Part shown: positions 1 through 7,364 of the stretch, one piece after another
Layout of the letters: each line of letters opens with the position of its first letter
How positions within the stretch are numbered: position 1 is the stretch's first letter
Program-made: the position numbers and the translations under genes
Assembly: GCA_029052375.1 (NCBI GenBank)
Contig: JAIDJD010000016.1
Coordinates: 1 to 9,050, forward strand
Direction of reading: 5' to 3'
Source of the DNA: Duncaniella sp.
GTDB taxonomy: Bacteria > Bacteroidota > Bacteroidia > Bacteroidales > Muribaculaceae
DNA length: 9,050 bases
Notes under the pieces: model-generated
Seen by the model: the letters and a program-made list of their open reading frames with translations, nothing else
Database searches by the model: none
Told to the model about the DNA's origin: nothing

Positions 1-788
<788 letters not shown>

Positions 789-870
789 ATATGGTGGTTG
801 GAGTTTAGATTTGTTGTTGGTTGCGGAGACTGTCTGGGAGGGCGGAGGGCCCGGAGGCCCCCCTGTCCCG
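789..870 (-). other. rpoB-rpoC spacer with compact hairpin
   Basis: This 82-bp gap holds one strong hairpin in the transcript. Arms at 856-863 and 844-851 pair over 8 bp, including one G-U pair, around a UCCG tetraloop (852-855). No U-tract follows, so it is not a classical terminator. It is followed by a C/A-rich stretch leading to the rpoC start. A processing or stability element in the rpoBC mRNA is possible, but that is inference. Confidence 0.6.
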
Positions 871-3800
871 TCAGTTCTCCAGATTGATGCTCAGACCGAG
901 GCCGCGGAGCTCGTGCAGGAGCACATTGAGCGACTCGGGGATGCCGGCCGGGGGCATGGAATCGCCCTTGACGATGGCCTCGTAGGTCTTGGAGCGGCCG
1001 GTGACGTCGTCAGACTTCACCGTGATGATCTCCTGGAGGATGTGCGATGCGCCGAAGGCCTCGAGCGCCCAGACCTCCATCTCGCCGAAGCGCTGGCCGC
1101 CAAACTGGGCCTTGCCGCCGAGAGGCTGCTGGGTGATGAGGGAGTACGGGCCGATAGAGCGGGCGTGCATCTTGTCCTCGACCATGTGGCCGAGCTTGAG
1201 CATATAGATGACACCTACGGTGGCGGGCTGGTCAAAGCGCTCGCCGGTGCCGCCGTCGTAGAGATAGCACTTGCCGTAGCGGGGCACGCCGGCCTTGTCT
1301 GTCCACTCGTTGAGGTCCTCGAGGGTGGCGCCGTCGAAGATGGGAGTGGCAAACTTCTCGCCGAGCTCGCGGCCCGCCCATCCGAGGACGGTCTCGAAGA
1401 TCTGTCCGAGGTTCATACGCGAGGGCACGCCGAGGGGGTTGAGGACGATGTCCACGGGGGTGCCGTCGGCGAGGAAGGGCATATCCTCCTGGCGCACGAT
1501 GCGCGAGACGATACCCTTGTTGCCGTGGCGGCCTGCCATCTTGTCGCCCACAGAAATCTTGCGCTTCTTGGCTATGTAGACCTTGGCCAGCTTCATGATG
1601 CCGGAGGGCAGCTCGTCGCCGATGGAGATGTCAAACTTCTTGCGGCGCAGCTCGGCGTCAACCTCCTTGCTCTTGCGCAGGTAGTTGATGATGGTGGCGC
1701 GCACAAGGCCGTTGGTGTGCTCGTCAGAGGTCCAGTCAGAGAGATTGACGGTGTCATACTCGATGCCCCTGAGGACGCCGGCGGTGAACTGGGAGCCCTT
1801 GGGGATGATGGCCGTGCCCAGGAAGTCGCGCACTCCGGCCGAGGTCTTGCCCTCGGTGAGAGTCATGAGCTTGGACACGAGCATATCCTTGAGCTGGTCC
1901 TGACGGTCTTCATACTCCTCGTCGAGCTGGGGCAGCAGGGCGTTGGCGCTCTTCTTGGTCTTCTTCTTCTCGGCCTTCTGGAAGAGGTGGGTGCCGATGA
2001 TGACGCCCTTGAGCGAGGGAGAAGCCTTGAGCGAGGCGTCCTTGACGTCGCCGGCCTTGTCGCCGAAGATGGCGCGGAGCAGTTTCTCCTCGGGCGTGGG
2101 GTCGCTCTCGCCCTTGGGAGTGATCTTGCCTATCATGATGTCGCCGGGGACGATGTGGGCGCCGACGCGCACGATGCCGCGCTCGTCGAGGTCCTTGGTG
2201 GCGTCCTCGCTGACGTTGGGGATGTCTGAGGTGAGCTCCTCCATGCCGCGCTTGGTCTCGCGGACCTCGAGGGTGTACTCGTCGACATGGACAGAGGTGA
2301 GGATATCCTCGCGCACGACGCGCTCGTTGAGCACGATGGCGTCCTCATAGTTGTAGCCCTTCCAGGGCATGAAGGCCACCTTGAGGTTGCGGCCGAGAGC
2401 CAGCTCGCCCTTCTCGGTAGAGTAACCCTCGGTGAGGATGTCGCCCTTCTTGACGCGCTGCCCCTTGTTGCAGATGGGACGCAGGTCGATGGTGGTGCTC
2501 TGGTTGGTCTTGCGGAACTTGGGCAGGCGGTACTCCTTGACGCTGTCCTCAAAGGAGACAAACTCCTCCTCCTCGGTGCGGTCATAGCGGATGCGGATGA
2601 CGCGGGCGTCTACAAACTCGATGACGCCGTCGCCCTCGGCCATGATCTGGGTGCGCGAGTCGCGTATCAGCTGGCCCTCGATGCCCGTGCCGACGATGGG
2701 GCTCTCAGAGCGCAGCAGAGGCACTGCCTGGCGCATCATGTTCGAGCCCATGAGGGCACGGTTGGCGTCGTCGTGCTCGAGGAAGGGGATGAGCGAGGCG
2801 GCTATCGAGGCTATCTGCGTGGGCGAGACATCCATCAACTCTACCTGGTCGGGCGAGACGATGGGGAAGTCGGCGTCCATGCGGGCCTTGATGCGCTCGT
2901 CGGTGAAGGTGCCGTCGTCGGCCACGGGAGCATTGCCCTGGGCGATGATCTTGCCCTCCTCGATCTCGGCGGTCAGATAGACCACCTCGTCGTTGTTCAG
3001 GTTGGCCTTGCCCTCCTTGACCTCGCGGTAGGGAGTCTCGATGAAGCCGAGGTCGTTGATCTTGGCATAGACACAGAGCGAGGAGATAAGGCCGATGTTG
3101 GGACCCTCAGGGGTCTCGATGGGGCAGAGACGGCCATAGTGGGTATAGTGTACGTCTCGCACCTCGAATCCGGCGCGCTCGCGCGAGAGACCGCCGGGGC
3201 CAAGGGCCGACATACGGCGCTTGTGGGTAATCTCGGCCAGAGGATTGGTCTGGTCCATGAACTGCGAGAGAGCGTTGGTGCCGAAGAAGGTGTTGATGAC
3301 GCTCGAGATGGTCTTGGCGTTGATGAGGTCGATGGGAGTGAACACCTCGTTGTCGCGCACATTCATGCGCTCGCGGATGGTGCGGCTCATGCGCGAGAGA
3401 CCCGTGCCGAACTGGTTGTAGAGCTGCTCGCCGACGGTGCGGACACGGCGGTTGCTCAGGTGGTCGATATCGTCGACATCAGTCTTCGAGTTGATGAGCT
3501 CGATGAGATAGCGGATGATGGCGATGATGTCCTCCTTGGTGAGCACCTTCACCTCCATGGGGGTGGTGAGGCCGAGCTTCTTGTTGATGCGGTAGCGGCC
3601 TACCTCGCCAAGGTCGTAGCGCTTCTCCGAGAAGAAGAGGTTGGCTATCACCTCGCGGGCCGACTGGTCGTCGGGAGCCTCGGCGTTGCGGAGCTGGCGG
3701 TAGATGTAGTGTACAGCCTCGAGCTCAGAGTTGGTGGGGTCTTTCTGGAGGGTGTTGAATATGATGGAATACTCCTGGGCATTGACATTCTCCTTCTGCA

Positions 3801-4686
3801 GGAGCAGGGTCTTGACGCCCGAAGAGAGTATCTTGTCGATGTCCTCGTCGGTGATGACGGTCTCGCGGTCCATGATGACGTCGTTGCGCTCCATGGTCGT
3901 GATCTCGCCGGTGTCCTCGTCGACGAAATCCTCTGTCCAGGACCTGAGCACACGGGCGGCCAGCTTGCGGCCGATGGCGCTCCTGAGGTTGGTCTTGTTG
4001 ACCTTCATCTCCTCGGCCAGCCCGAAGATCTCCACGATGTCCTTGTCGCTCTCGATGCCGATGGCGCGGAGCAGGGTGGTGACGGGGAGCTTCTTCTTGC
4101 GGTCGATGTAGGCATACATCACATTGTTGATGTCGGTGGCAAACTCAATCCAGCTGCCGCGGAAGGGGATGATGCGGGCGCTGTAGAGCTTGGTGCCGTT
4201 GGCATGGGTGCTCTGTCCGAAGAACACGCCGGGAGAACGGTGGAGCTGAGACACCACCACGCGCTCGGCGCCGTTGATGACAAACGTACCCTTGTCGGTC
4301 ATGTAAGGTATCTGGCCGAGGTAGACATCCTGGATGACGGTGTCGAAGTCCTCGTGGTCAGGGTCGGTGCAATACAGCTTAAGCTTAGCCTTGAGAGGCA
4401 CACAGTAGGTGAGGCCGCGCTCGAGACACTCGTCGATGTCGTAGCGCGGGGGGTCGATGTAGTAGTCGAGGAACTCCAGGACAAAGTTGTTGCGGGTATC
4501 CGCGATGGGGAAATTCTCCGCAAACACCTTGAAGAGGCCCTCATTCTTACGCTTTTCGGGAGGGGTGTCCAGCTGCAGGAAGTCCTGGAAAGACTTCAGC
4601 TGGATCTCCAGAAAATCAGGATACGGAAGCGGATTCTTCACCGTCGCAAAATTCTTGCGAGGCTTAATTGCTGTAGTGTCTGACAT
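871..4686 (-). CDS. rpoB: RNA polymerase subunit beta
   Basis: Full-length beta subunit (1271 aa, about the usual size in Bacteroidales), a catalytic-core component of RNA polymerase and the target of rifampicin. Visible landmarks include the protrusion/lobe region with INGAERVVVSQLHRSPG (137-153) and the rifampicin cluster I at about 468-498, FFGTNALSQFMDQTNP then THKRRMSALGPGG. CPIETPEGPNIGLI (521-534) follows, then KGYNYEDAI (776-784) and the basic GDKMAGRHGNKG region (1047-1058). The C-terminal clamp segment contains GGKAQFGGQRFGEMEVWALEA (1190-1210). The residues matching E. coli D516, H526 and S531 are the sensitive-type Asp478, His488 and Ser493; the S522 equivalent is Ala484. The frame stays open upstream to 4788, but the family-like sequence begins at MSDTTAIKP, so the start is placed at 4686. 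The stop is TGA. rplL lies upstream across 520 bp and rpoC follows downstream. Confidence 0.98.
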   Translation of the reverse strand: MSDTTAIKPRKNFATVKNPLPYPDFLEIQLKSFQDFLQLDTPPEKRKNEGLFKVFAENFPIADTRNNFVLEFLDYYIDPPRYDIDECLERGLTYCVPLKAKLKLYCTDPDHEDFDTVIQDVYLGQIPYMTDKGTFVINGAERVVVSQLHRSPGVFFGQSTHANGTKLYSARIIPFRGSWIEFATDINNVMYAYIDRKKKLPVTTLLRAIGIESDKDIVEIFGLAEEMKVNKTNLRSAIGRKLAARVLRSWTEDFVDEDTGEITTMERNDVIMDRETVITDEDIDKILSSGVKTLLLQKENVNAQEYSIIFNTLQKDPTNSELEAVHYIYRQLRNAEAPDDQSAREVIANLFFSEKRYDLGEVGRYRINKKLGLTTPMEVKVLTKEDIIAIIRYLIELINSKTDVDDIDHLSNRRVRTVGEQLYNQFGTGLSRMSRTIRERMNVRDNEVFTPIDLINAKTISSVINTFFGTNALSQFMDQTNPLAEITHKRRMSALGPGGLSRERAGFEVRDVHYTHYGRLCPIETPEGPNIGLISSLCVYAKINDLGFIETPYREVKEGKANLNNDEVVYLTAEIEEGKIIAQGNAPVADDGTFTDERIKARMDADFPIVSPDQVELMDVSPTQIASIAASLIPFLEHDDANRALMGSNMMRQAVPLLRSESPIVGTGIEGQLIRDSRTQIMAEGDGVIEFVDARVIRIRYDRTEEEEFVSFEDSVKEYRLPKFRKTNQSTTIDLRPICNKGQRVKKGDILTEGYSTEKGELALGRNLKVAFMPWKGYNYEDAIVLNERVVREDILTSVHVDEYTLEVRETKRGMEELTSDIPNVSEDATKDLDERGIVRVGAHIVPGDIMIGKITPKGESDPTPEEKLLRAIFGDKAGDVKDASLKASPSLKGVIIGTHLFQKAEKKKTKKSANALLPQLDEEYEDRQDQLKDMLVSKLMTLTEGKTSAGVRDFLGTAIIPKGSQFTAGVLRGIEYDTVNLSDWTSDEHTNGLVRATIINYLRKSKEVDAELRRKKFDISIGDELPSGIMKLAKVYIAKKRKISVGDKMAGRHGNKGIVSRIVRQEDMPFLADGTPVDIVLNPLGVPSRMNLGQIFETVLGWAGRELGEKFATPIFDGATLEDLNEWTDKAGVPRYGKCYLYDGGTGERFDQPATVGVIYMLKLGHMVEDKMHARSIGPYSLITQQPLGGKAQFGGQRFGEMEVWALEAFGASHILQEIITVKSDDVTGRSKTYEAIVKGDSMPPAGIPESLNVLLHELRGLGLSINLEN

Positions 4687-4766
4687 TTGGTTGGTTTGGG
4701 GTATTATGCAATATCTCAGAGAGGCGAGAGGACTGACTTGTATGATGTGAGTCCGGGGGAGAGAGC

Positions 4767-4786
4767 GCGGGGCAGGAGAGCCCCGC
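4767..4786 (-). promoter_or_regulatory. hairpin in rpoB leader
   Basis: A perfect 7-bp stem, GCGGGGC paired with GCCCCGC, encloses a 6-nt loop (4774-4779). It sits 81 nt upstream of the rpoB start codon, downstream of the U6-tailed hairpin. There is no U-tract after it, so termination here is unlikely. Its role is unknown. Confidence 0.5.
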
Positions 4787-4818
4787 ACGGGGGAACGAGA
4801 CGTGTGAGAGTTGCTTGG

Positions 4819-4883
4819 AAAAAATCTGACGGCCGCCTCGTCTCAGGCCCAGCGGCGCCGCGGCGCCGGCCCGGGGACCGTCA
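4819..4883 (-). terminator. candidate attenuator (U6-tailed GC-rich hairpin) before rpoB
   Basis: In the transcript the outer arms TGACGGTC (4883-4876) and GGCCGTCA (4834-4827) pair over 8 bp with one G-U pair. After one C-C mismatch, two more C-G pairs follow. Inside lies the 16-bp perfect palindrome CGGCGCCGCGGCGCCG (4853-4868). The outer stem is followed by GA and then six U residues (4824-4819). This is the form of an intrinsic terminator, placed about 130 nt before the rpoB start where full termination would silence RNA polymerase synthesis. A partial or regulated terminator is therefore the more sensible reading. Read by eye, not folded. Confidence 0.55.
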
Positions 4884-4995
4884 TTATATCTTGTGTTCCG
4901 GAGTCTCGAGGCCGCTATCCGCGCCGCTTAAGGCAACGCCGGGCCCCGTCCGGGGGTAGGTCTGAGGCTTAAAAACCACTGTTTCAGCCCATTTT

Positions 4996-5045
4996 GACCC
5001 AAAGATTTATATAAAAATACAAATCTTTAATTTTTTTTAATATTA
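4996..5045 (-). promoter_or_regulatory. AT-rich island with stem and weak promoter-like match (possible rpoBC promoter)
   Basis: This is the only AT-rich stretch in an otherwise GC-rich spacer. On the transcribed strand it reads through an A8 run (5031-5038) into a 12-bp stem with a UUUU loop (5001-5028, one G-U pair). It ends in AATCTTTG (5007-5000), one base from the Bacteroidota -7 element TAnnTTTG. No TTTG -33 element lies at the usual 19-21 nt spacing. A promoter is plausible from composition and position, but unproven. On the opposite strand the same repeat followed by T8 resembles a weak terminator, though no gene there needs one. Confidence 0.3.
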
Positions 5046-5068
5046 CCCTACCCTCTTTTACACAAATA

Positions 5069-5099
5069 GGTTAAGACGCCCTTGTGGGGAGTCTTAACC
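5069..5099 (-). terminator. strong stem-loop after rplL, possible terminator or processing site
   Basis: Perfect 9-bp arms, GGTTAAGAC and GTCTTAACC, enclose a further CCC/GGG stem after one mismatch, leaving a 5-nt loop. The following transcript (TATTTGTGT) is U-rich but has no clean U-run. It lies about 110 nt after the rplL stop. It may end or trim the rplKAJL message; an RNase III-type processing site is an alternative. Confidence 0.4.
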
Positions 5100-5136
5100 C
5101 ATATGTGGATATTTCAGAGTGGTGGATCTGTCTACA

Positions 5137-5178
5137 GAAGCCCGTCCCAGCCCTCAGGCGCGGGACTTGCGGGGCTTC
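5137..5178 (-). other. layered stem-loop just downstream of rplL
   Basis: Three nested helices can form on the transcript: GAAGCCC with GGGCTTC (5178-5172 with 5143-5137), GTCCC with GGGAC (5166-5162 with 5148-5144), and GCC with GGC around a UGAG tetraloop. A 5-nt bulge (CGCAA) separates the first two helices on one side only. It begins about 30 nt after the rplL stop and has no U-tail. A role in mRNA 3' protection or processing is possible. Confidence 0.45.
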
Positions 5179-5206
5179 CCGTGACCGGATTGAGACCGAA
5201 GCGTTA

Positions 5207-5581
5207 TTACTTCAGCTCTACCTCAGCGCCAGCCTCTTCGAGCTGCTTCTTGAGGCCCTCGGCGTCAGCCTTGGCCATGCCTTCCTTGAGTACGGAGGGA
5301 GCGCCGTCAACCATCTCCTTAGCCTCCTTGAGGCCGAGACCGGTGAGCTCCTTAACGAGCTTAACGACGGCGAGCTTGGAAGCGCCGGCAGACTTGAGGA
5401 CTACGTCGAAGGAGGTCTTCTCCTCCTCGGCGGGTGCGCCAGCGGCGGGGCCGGCGGCAACGGCTACAGCGGCGGCTGCGGGTTCGATGCCATACTCCTC
5501 CTTGAGGATCTGAGCGAGTTCGTTGACTTCCTTAACGGTGAGGTTCACGAGTTGTTCTGCAAATGCTTTGAGATCTGCCAT
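5207..5581 (-). CDS. rplL: ribosomal protein L7/L12
   Basis: L7/L12 is the multicopy acidic stalk protein of the 50S subunit that recruits and activates translational GTPases such as EF-Tu and EF-G. It has 124 residues, normal for the family. The N-terminal dimerisation helices (about 1-31) end in EEYGIEP. An Ala/Gly/Pro-rich hinge follows (35-53), then the globular C-terminal domain (about 57-124) with the conserved KSAGASKLAVVKLVKELTGL segment (63-82) and GLKEAKEMVDGAP (83-95). Tandem TAA stops end the gene. The start MADLKAFAEQL matches the family. It follows rplJ by 75 bp, as expected for its L10 binding partner, and precedes the long spacer before rpoB. The C-terminal tail is lysine/glutamate-rich as usual. 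Confidence 0.98.
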   Translation of the reverse strand: MADLKAFAEQLVNLTVKEVNELAQILKEEYGIEPAAAAVAVAAGPAAGAPAEEEKTSFDVVLKSAGASKLAVVKLVKELTGLGLKEAKEMVDGAPSVLKEGMAKADAEGLKKQLEEAGAEVELK

Positions 5582-5656
5582 GATTGTATTCTTTGTAGGG
5601 TGGGGTTTGTTGTTTTGATTTATTGATAGGTAGGGGTTGTCTCAGGGGAGGCCGTT

Positions 5657-6187
5657 TCAGTCCTCCTTCTTCGACAGTGTTTCGAGGATGCCGTGGAGCT
5701 TTGTGCCGCCGGAAGCAAGGGCCGAAACCACATTCTTGGCGGGCGACTGGAGCAGAGCCACAACGTCGGCGATGAGCTCGTTCTTGCTCTTGATAGCGCA
5801 GAGAGCGTCGAGCTGGTCTGCACCGACATATACGGTGCCCTCTACATAAGCGGCCTTGAGAGCGGGGAGGACAGCGTCCTTCTGGCCCTTGAGCACTTCC
5901 TTGATGAGCTTGGCGGGAGCGTTGCCCACGTTGCTCAGCATCAGTGATGTGGGGCCGTGGAGAGCGCTGTAGAGCTCGGAATAGTCACCTTCCATGCCCT
6001 CGAGGGCCTTGTGGAGGAGGGTGTTCTTCACAACAAGGAGCTTGACGTCGGCCTTGTTGCAGGCACGGCGGAGAGCGGTGGTCTTCTCGGCGTCGAGGCC
6101 GGCGGTCTCTACGAGGTAGAAGCAACCGTACTCACCGATCACCTCGGCGATGTTGTTGATCGCAACGATCTTATCTTCCTTTTTCAT
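5657..6187 (-). CDS. rplJ: ribosomal protein L10
   Basis: L10 anchors L7/L12 dimers to the 23S rRNA GTPase-associated centre at the base of the 50S stalk. It has 176 residues, typical length. The N-terminal RNA-binding domain (about 1-130) carries the recognisable NKADVKLLVVKNTLLHKAL segment (44-62). HGPTSLML follows at 77-84. The C-terminal part (about 135-176) is the L7/L12-binding helix region, rich in Ala and Leu. Start MKKEDK is the natural family start; stop is TGA. It is 25 bp downstream of rplA and 75 bp upstream of rplL. That leaves no room for a separate L10 leader between rplA and rplJ, so any autoregulatory site would have to overlap the end of rplA. Confidence 0.97.
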   Translation of the reverse strand: MKKEDKIVAINNIAEVIGEYGCFYLVETAGLDAEKTTALRRACNKADVKLLVVKNTLLHKALEGMEGDYSELYSALHGPTSLMLSNVGNAPAKLIKEVLKGQKDAVLPALKAAYVEGTVYVGADQLDALCAIKSKNELIADVVALLQSPAKNVVSALASGGTKLHGILETLSKKED

Positions 6188-6212
6188 TGTCTTGGTTCAG
6201 CTATTGAGGTGA

Positions 6213-6908
6213 TTATTCGTCTACAGACTTGGGATCCACCTTGACGCCGGGACTCATGGTGCTCGAAAGATAGATGCTCTTGATGTAGGTGCCCTTTGCA
6301 GTGGCGGGCTTGAGCTTGATCAGGGTGTTGATGAACTCCTTGACGTTCTCTGCGGCGGCCTTGGCGTCGAAAGACACCTTGCCTACGGAAGAGTGGACGA
6401 TACCGTTCTTGTCAACCTTGAAGTCGATCTTGCCCTTCTTGACCTCCTCGACAGCCTTGGCTACGTCGACGGTCACAGTGCCGCTCTTGGGGTTGGGCAT
6501 CAGGCCGCGGGGACCGAGTACACGGCCGAGGGCACCGATCTTGCCCATGATAGCGGGCTGGGTGATGATGACGTCAACGTCGGTCCAGCCGCCCTTGATC
6601 TTTTCGATATACTCTTCAAGACCAACATAGTCGGCTCCGGCGGCCTTGGCGGCAGCCTCGGCCTCGGGGGCGCAGAGCACGAGGACGCGCACCTGCTTGC
6701 CGGTACCGTTGGGGAGGGTCACAACGCCACGTACCATCTGGTTGGCCTTGCGGGGGTCAACGCCGAGACGTACGTCTACATCGAGAGATGCATCAAACTT
6801 TGTGAAGGTGATTTCCTTAACGAGGGCCACGGCCTCTGCGAGGCTATAGGCCTTGCCTGCTTCAACCTTCTCCTGGGCAATCTTTTGATTTTTGGTCAGC
6901 TTTGTCAT
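6213..6908 (-). CDS. rplA: ribosomal protein L1
   Basis: L1 binds 23S rRNA helices of the mobile L1 stalk, helps move deacylated tRNA through the E site, and in E. coli also represses the L11-L1 message. It has 231 residues, standard size. The family signature LGPRGLMPNPKSGTV is at 131-145, within the inserted domain II. Domain I is formed by the two ends of the chain, including the basic N-terminus MTKLTKNQK and the C-terminal TYIKSIYLSSTMSPGVKVD. It starts 12 bp after rplK and is probably translated from the same message. There is no Shine-Dalgarno motif, and the short gap is the tightest in the cluster. Nothing in the sequence is unusual. Confidence 0.98.
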   Translation of the reverse strand: MTKLTKNQKIAQEKVEAGKAYSLAEAVALVKEITFTKFDASLDVDVRLGVDPRKANQMVRGVVTLPNGTGKQVRVLVLCAPEAEAAAKAAGADYVGLEEYIEKIKGGWTDVDVIITQPAIMGKIGALGRVLGPRGLMPNPKSGTVTVDVAKAVEEVKKGKIDFKVDKNGIVHSSVGKVSFDAKAAAENVKEFINTLIKLKPATAKGTYIKSIYLSSTMSPGVKVDPKSVDE

Positions 6909-6920
6909 GTCATTCGAAGA

Positions 6921-7364
6921 TTAATTGTTAGCGGGGAATTCGCCTTTCACAGTGATGCCCATGCTCCTGGCTGTGCCTGCTACCATACGCATAGCAGACT
7001 CTACGTTGAAACAGTTCAAATCGGGCATCTTGTCCTCAGCAATGGTCTTCACCTGGTCCCAGGTAATCTCGGCCACCTTGTTGCGGTTGGGCTGTGCGGA
7101 GCCGCTCTTGATCTTGGCGGCCTCGAGCAGCTGGATGGCTACGGGAGGGGTCTTGACTACGAAGTCAAAGCTCTTGTCGGTGTAGTAAGTGATTACAACA
7201 GGAAGAACCTTGCCTGCCTTGTCCTGGGTACGGGCGTTGAATTGCTTGCAAAACTCCATGATGTTGATGCCCTTCGAACCGAGGGCGGGACCAACAGGAG
7301 GCGAGGGGTTTGCCGCCCCTCCCTTGATTTGCAATTTGATCTGTCCAGCAATTTCTTTAGCCAT
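6921..7364 (-). CDS. rplK: ribosomal protein L11
   Basis: L11 sits with L10 at the 23S GTPase-associated centre and contributes to factor binding and the stringent response. It has 147 residues, slightly longer than E. coli L11 and normal for Bacteroidota. The N-terminal domain holds the proline-rich helix PSPPVGPALGSKG (20-32) that contacts thiopeptide antibiotics in other bacteria. The C-terminal rRNA-binding domain begins near 73 and contains the conserved segment from DLNCFNVES (115-123) through GTARSMGI (130-137). The start follows an A-rich stretch (AACAAAAAAGAG) and not a Shine-Dalgarno motif. A structured 205-bp leader separates it from nusG, the natural place for L1-mediated feedback. 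Confidence 0.98.
   Translation of the reverse strand: MAKEIAGQIKLQIKGGAANPSPPVGPALGSKGINIMEFCKQFNARTQDKAGKVLPVVITYYTDKSFDFVVKTPPVAIQLLEAAKIKSGSAQPNRNKVAEITWDQVKTIAEDKMPDLNCFNVESAMRMVAGTARSMGITVKGEFPANN

Larger units (their letters stand above)
4687..5206 (-). other. long rplL-rpoB intergenic region (structured leader of rpoB)
   Basis: No convincing gene lies in these 520 bp. In the direction of transcription I see two stem-loops just after rplL (5137-5178 and 5069-5099), an AT-rich island (about 4979-5060) with a palindromic stem, and a GC-rich segment. That segment contains a large hairpin ending in U6 (4819-4883) and a smaller hairpin (4767-4786). The final 80 bp before rpoB are less structured. 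The order resembles 3' structures of the upstream unit, then a promoter region, then a leader with an attenuator. In E. coli the rplL-rpoB interval also carries a partial terminator and an RNase III site that lower polymerase output relative to ribosomal proteins. A similar role here is inference. Confidence 0.6.

Noticed and set aside
803..812. TAGATTTG, a perfect TAnnTTTG -7 match on the plus strand in the rpoB-rpoC gap
   Set aside because: No TTTG at the required distance upstream, and it would drive antisense transcription into rpoB; likely chance.
2287..4683. 798-codon open frame on the plus strand opposite rpoB
   Set aside because: It is the antisense shadow of a high-GC conserved gene; the translation is a low-complexity mix of Leu, Val, Asp, Glu and Gly with no domain, while rpoB on the other strand is certain.
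4687..4788. Upstream in-frame extension of rpoB (34 codons)
   Set aside because: The extension is not family-like and covers the leader hairpin at 4767-4786; the conserved N-terminus begins at MSDTTAIKP.
4884..4889. TATAAT hexamer on the minus strand upstream of rpoB
   Set aside because: It matches the E. coli -10 box, not the Bacteroidota consensus, and has no partner -35 element; it sits immediately before the attenuator-like hairpin.
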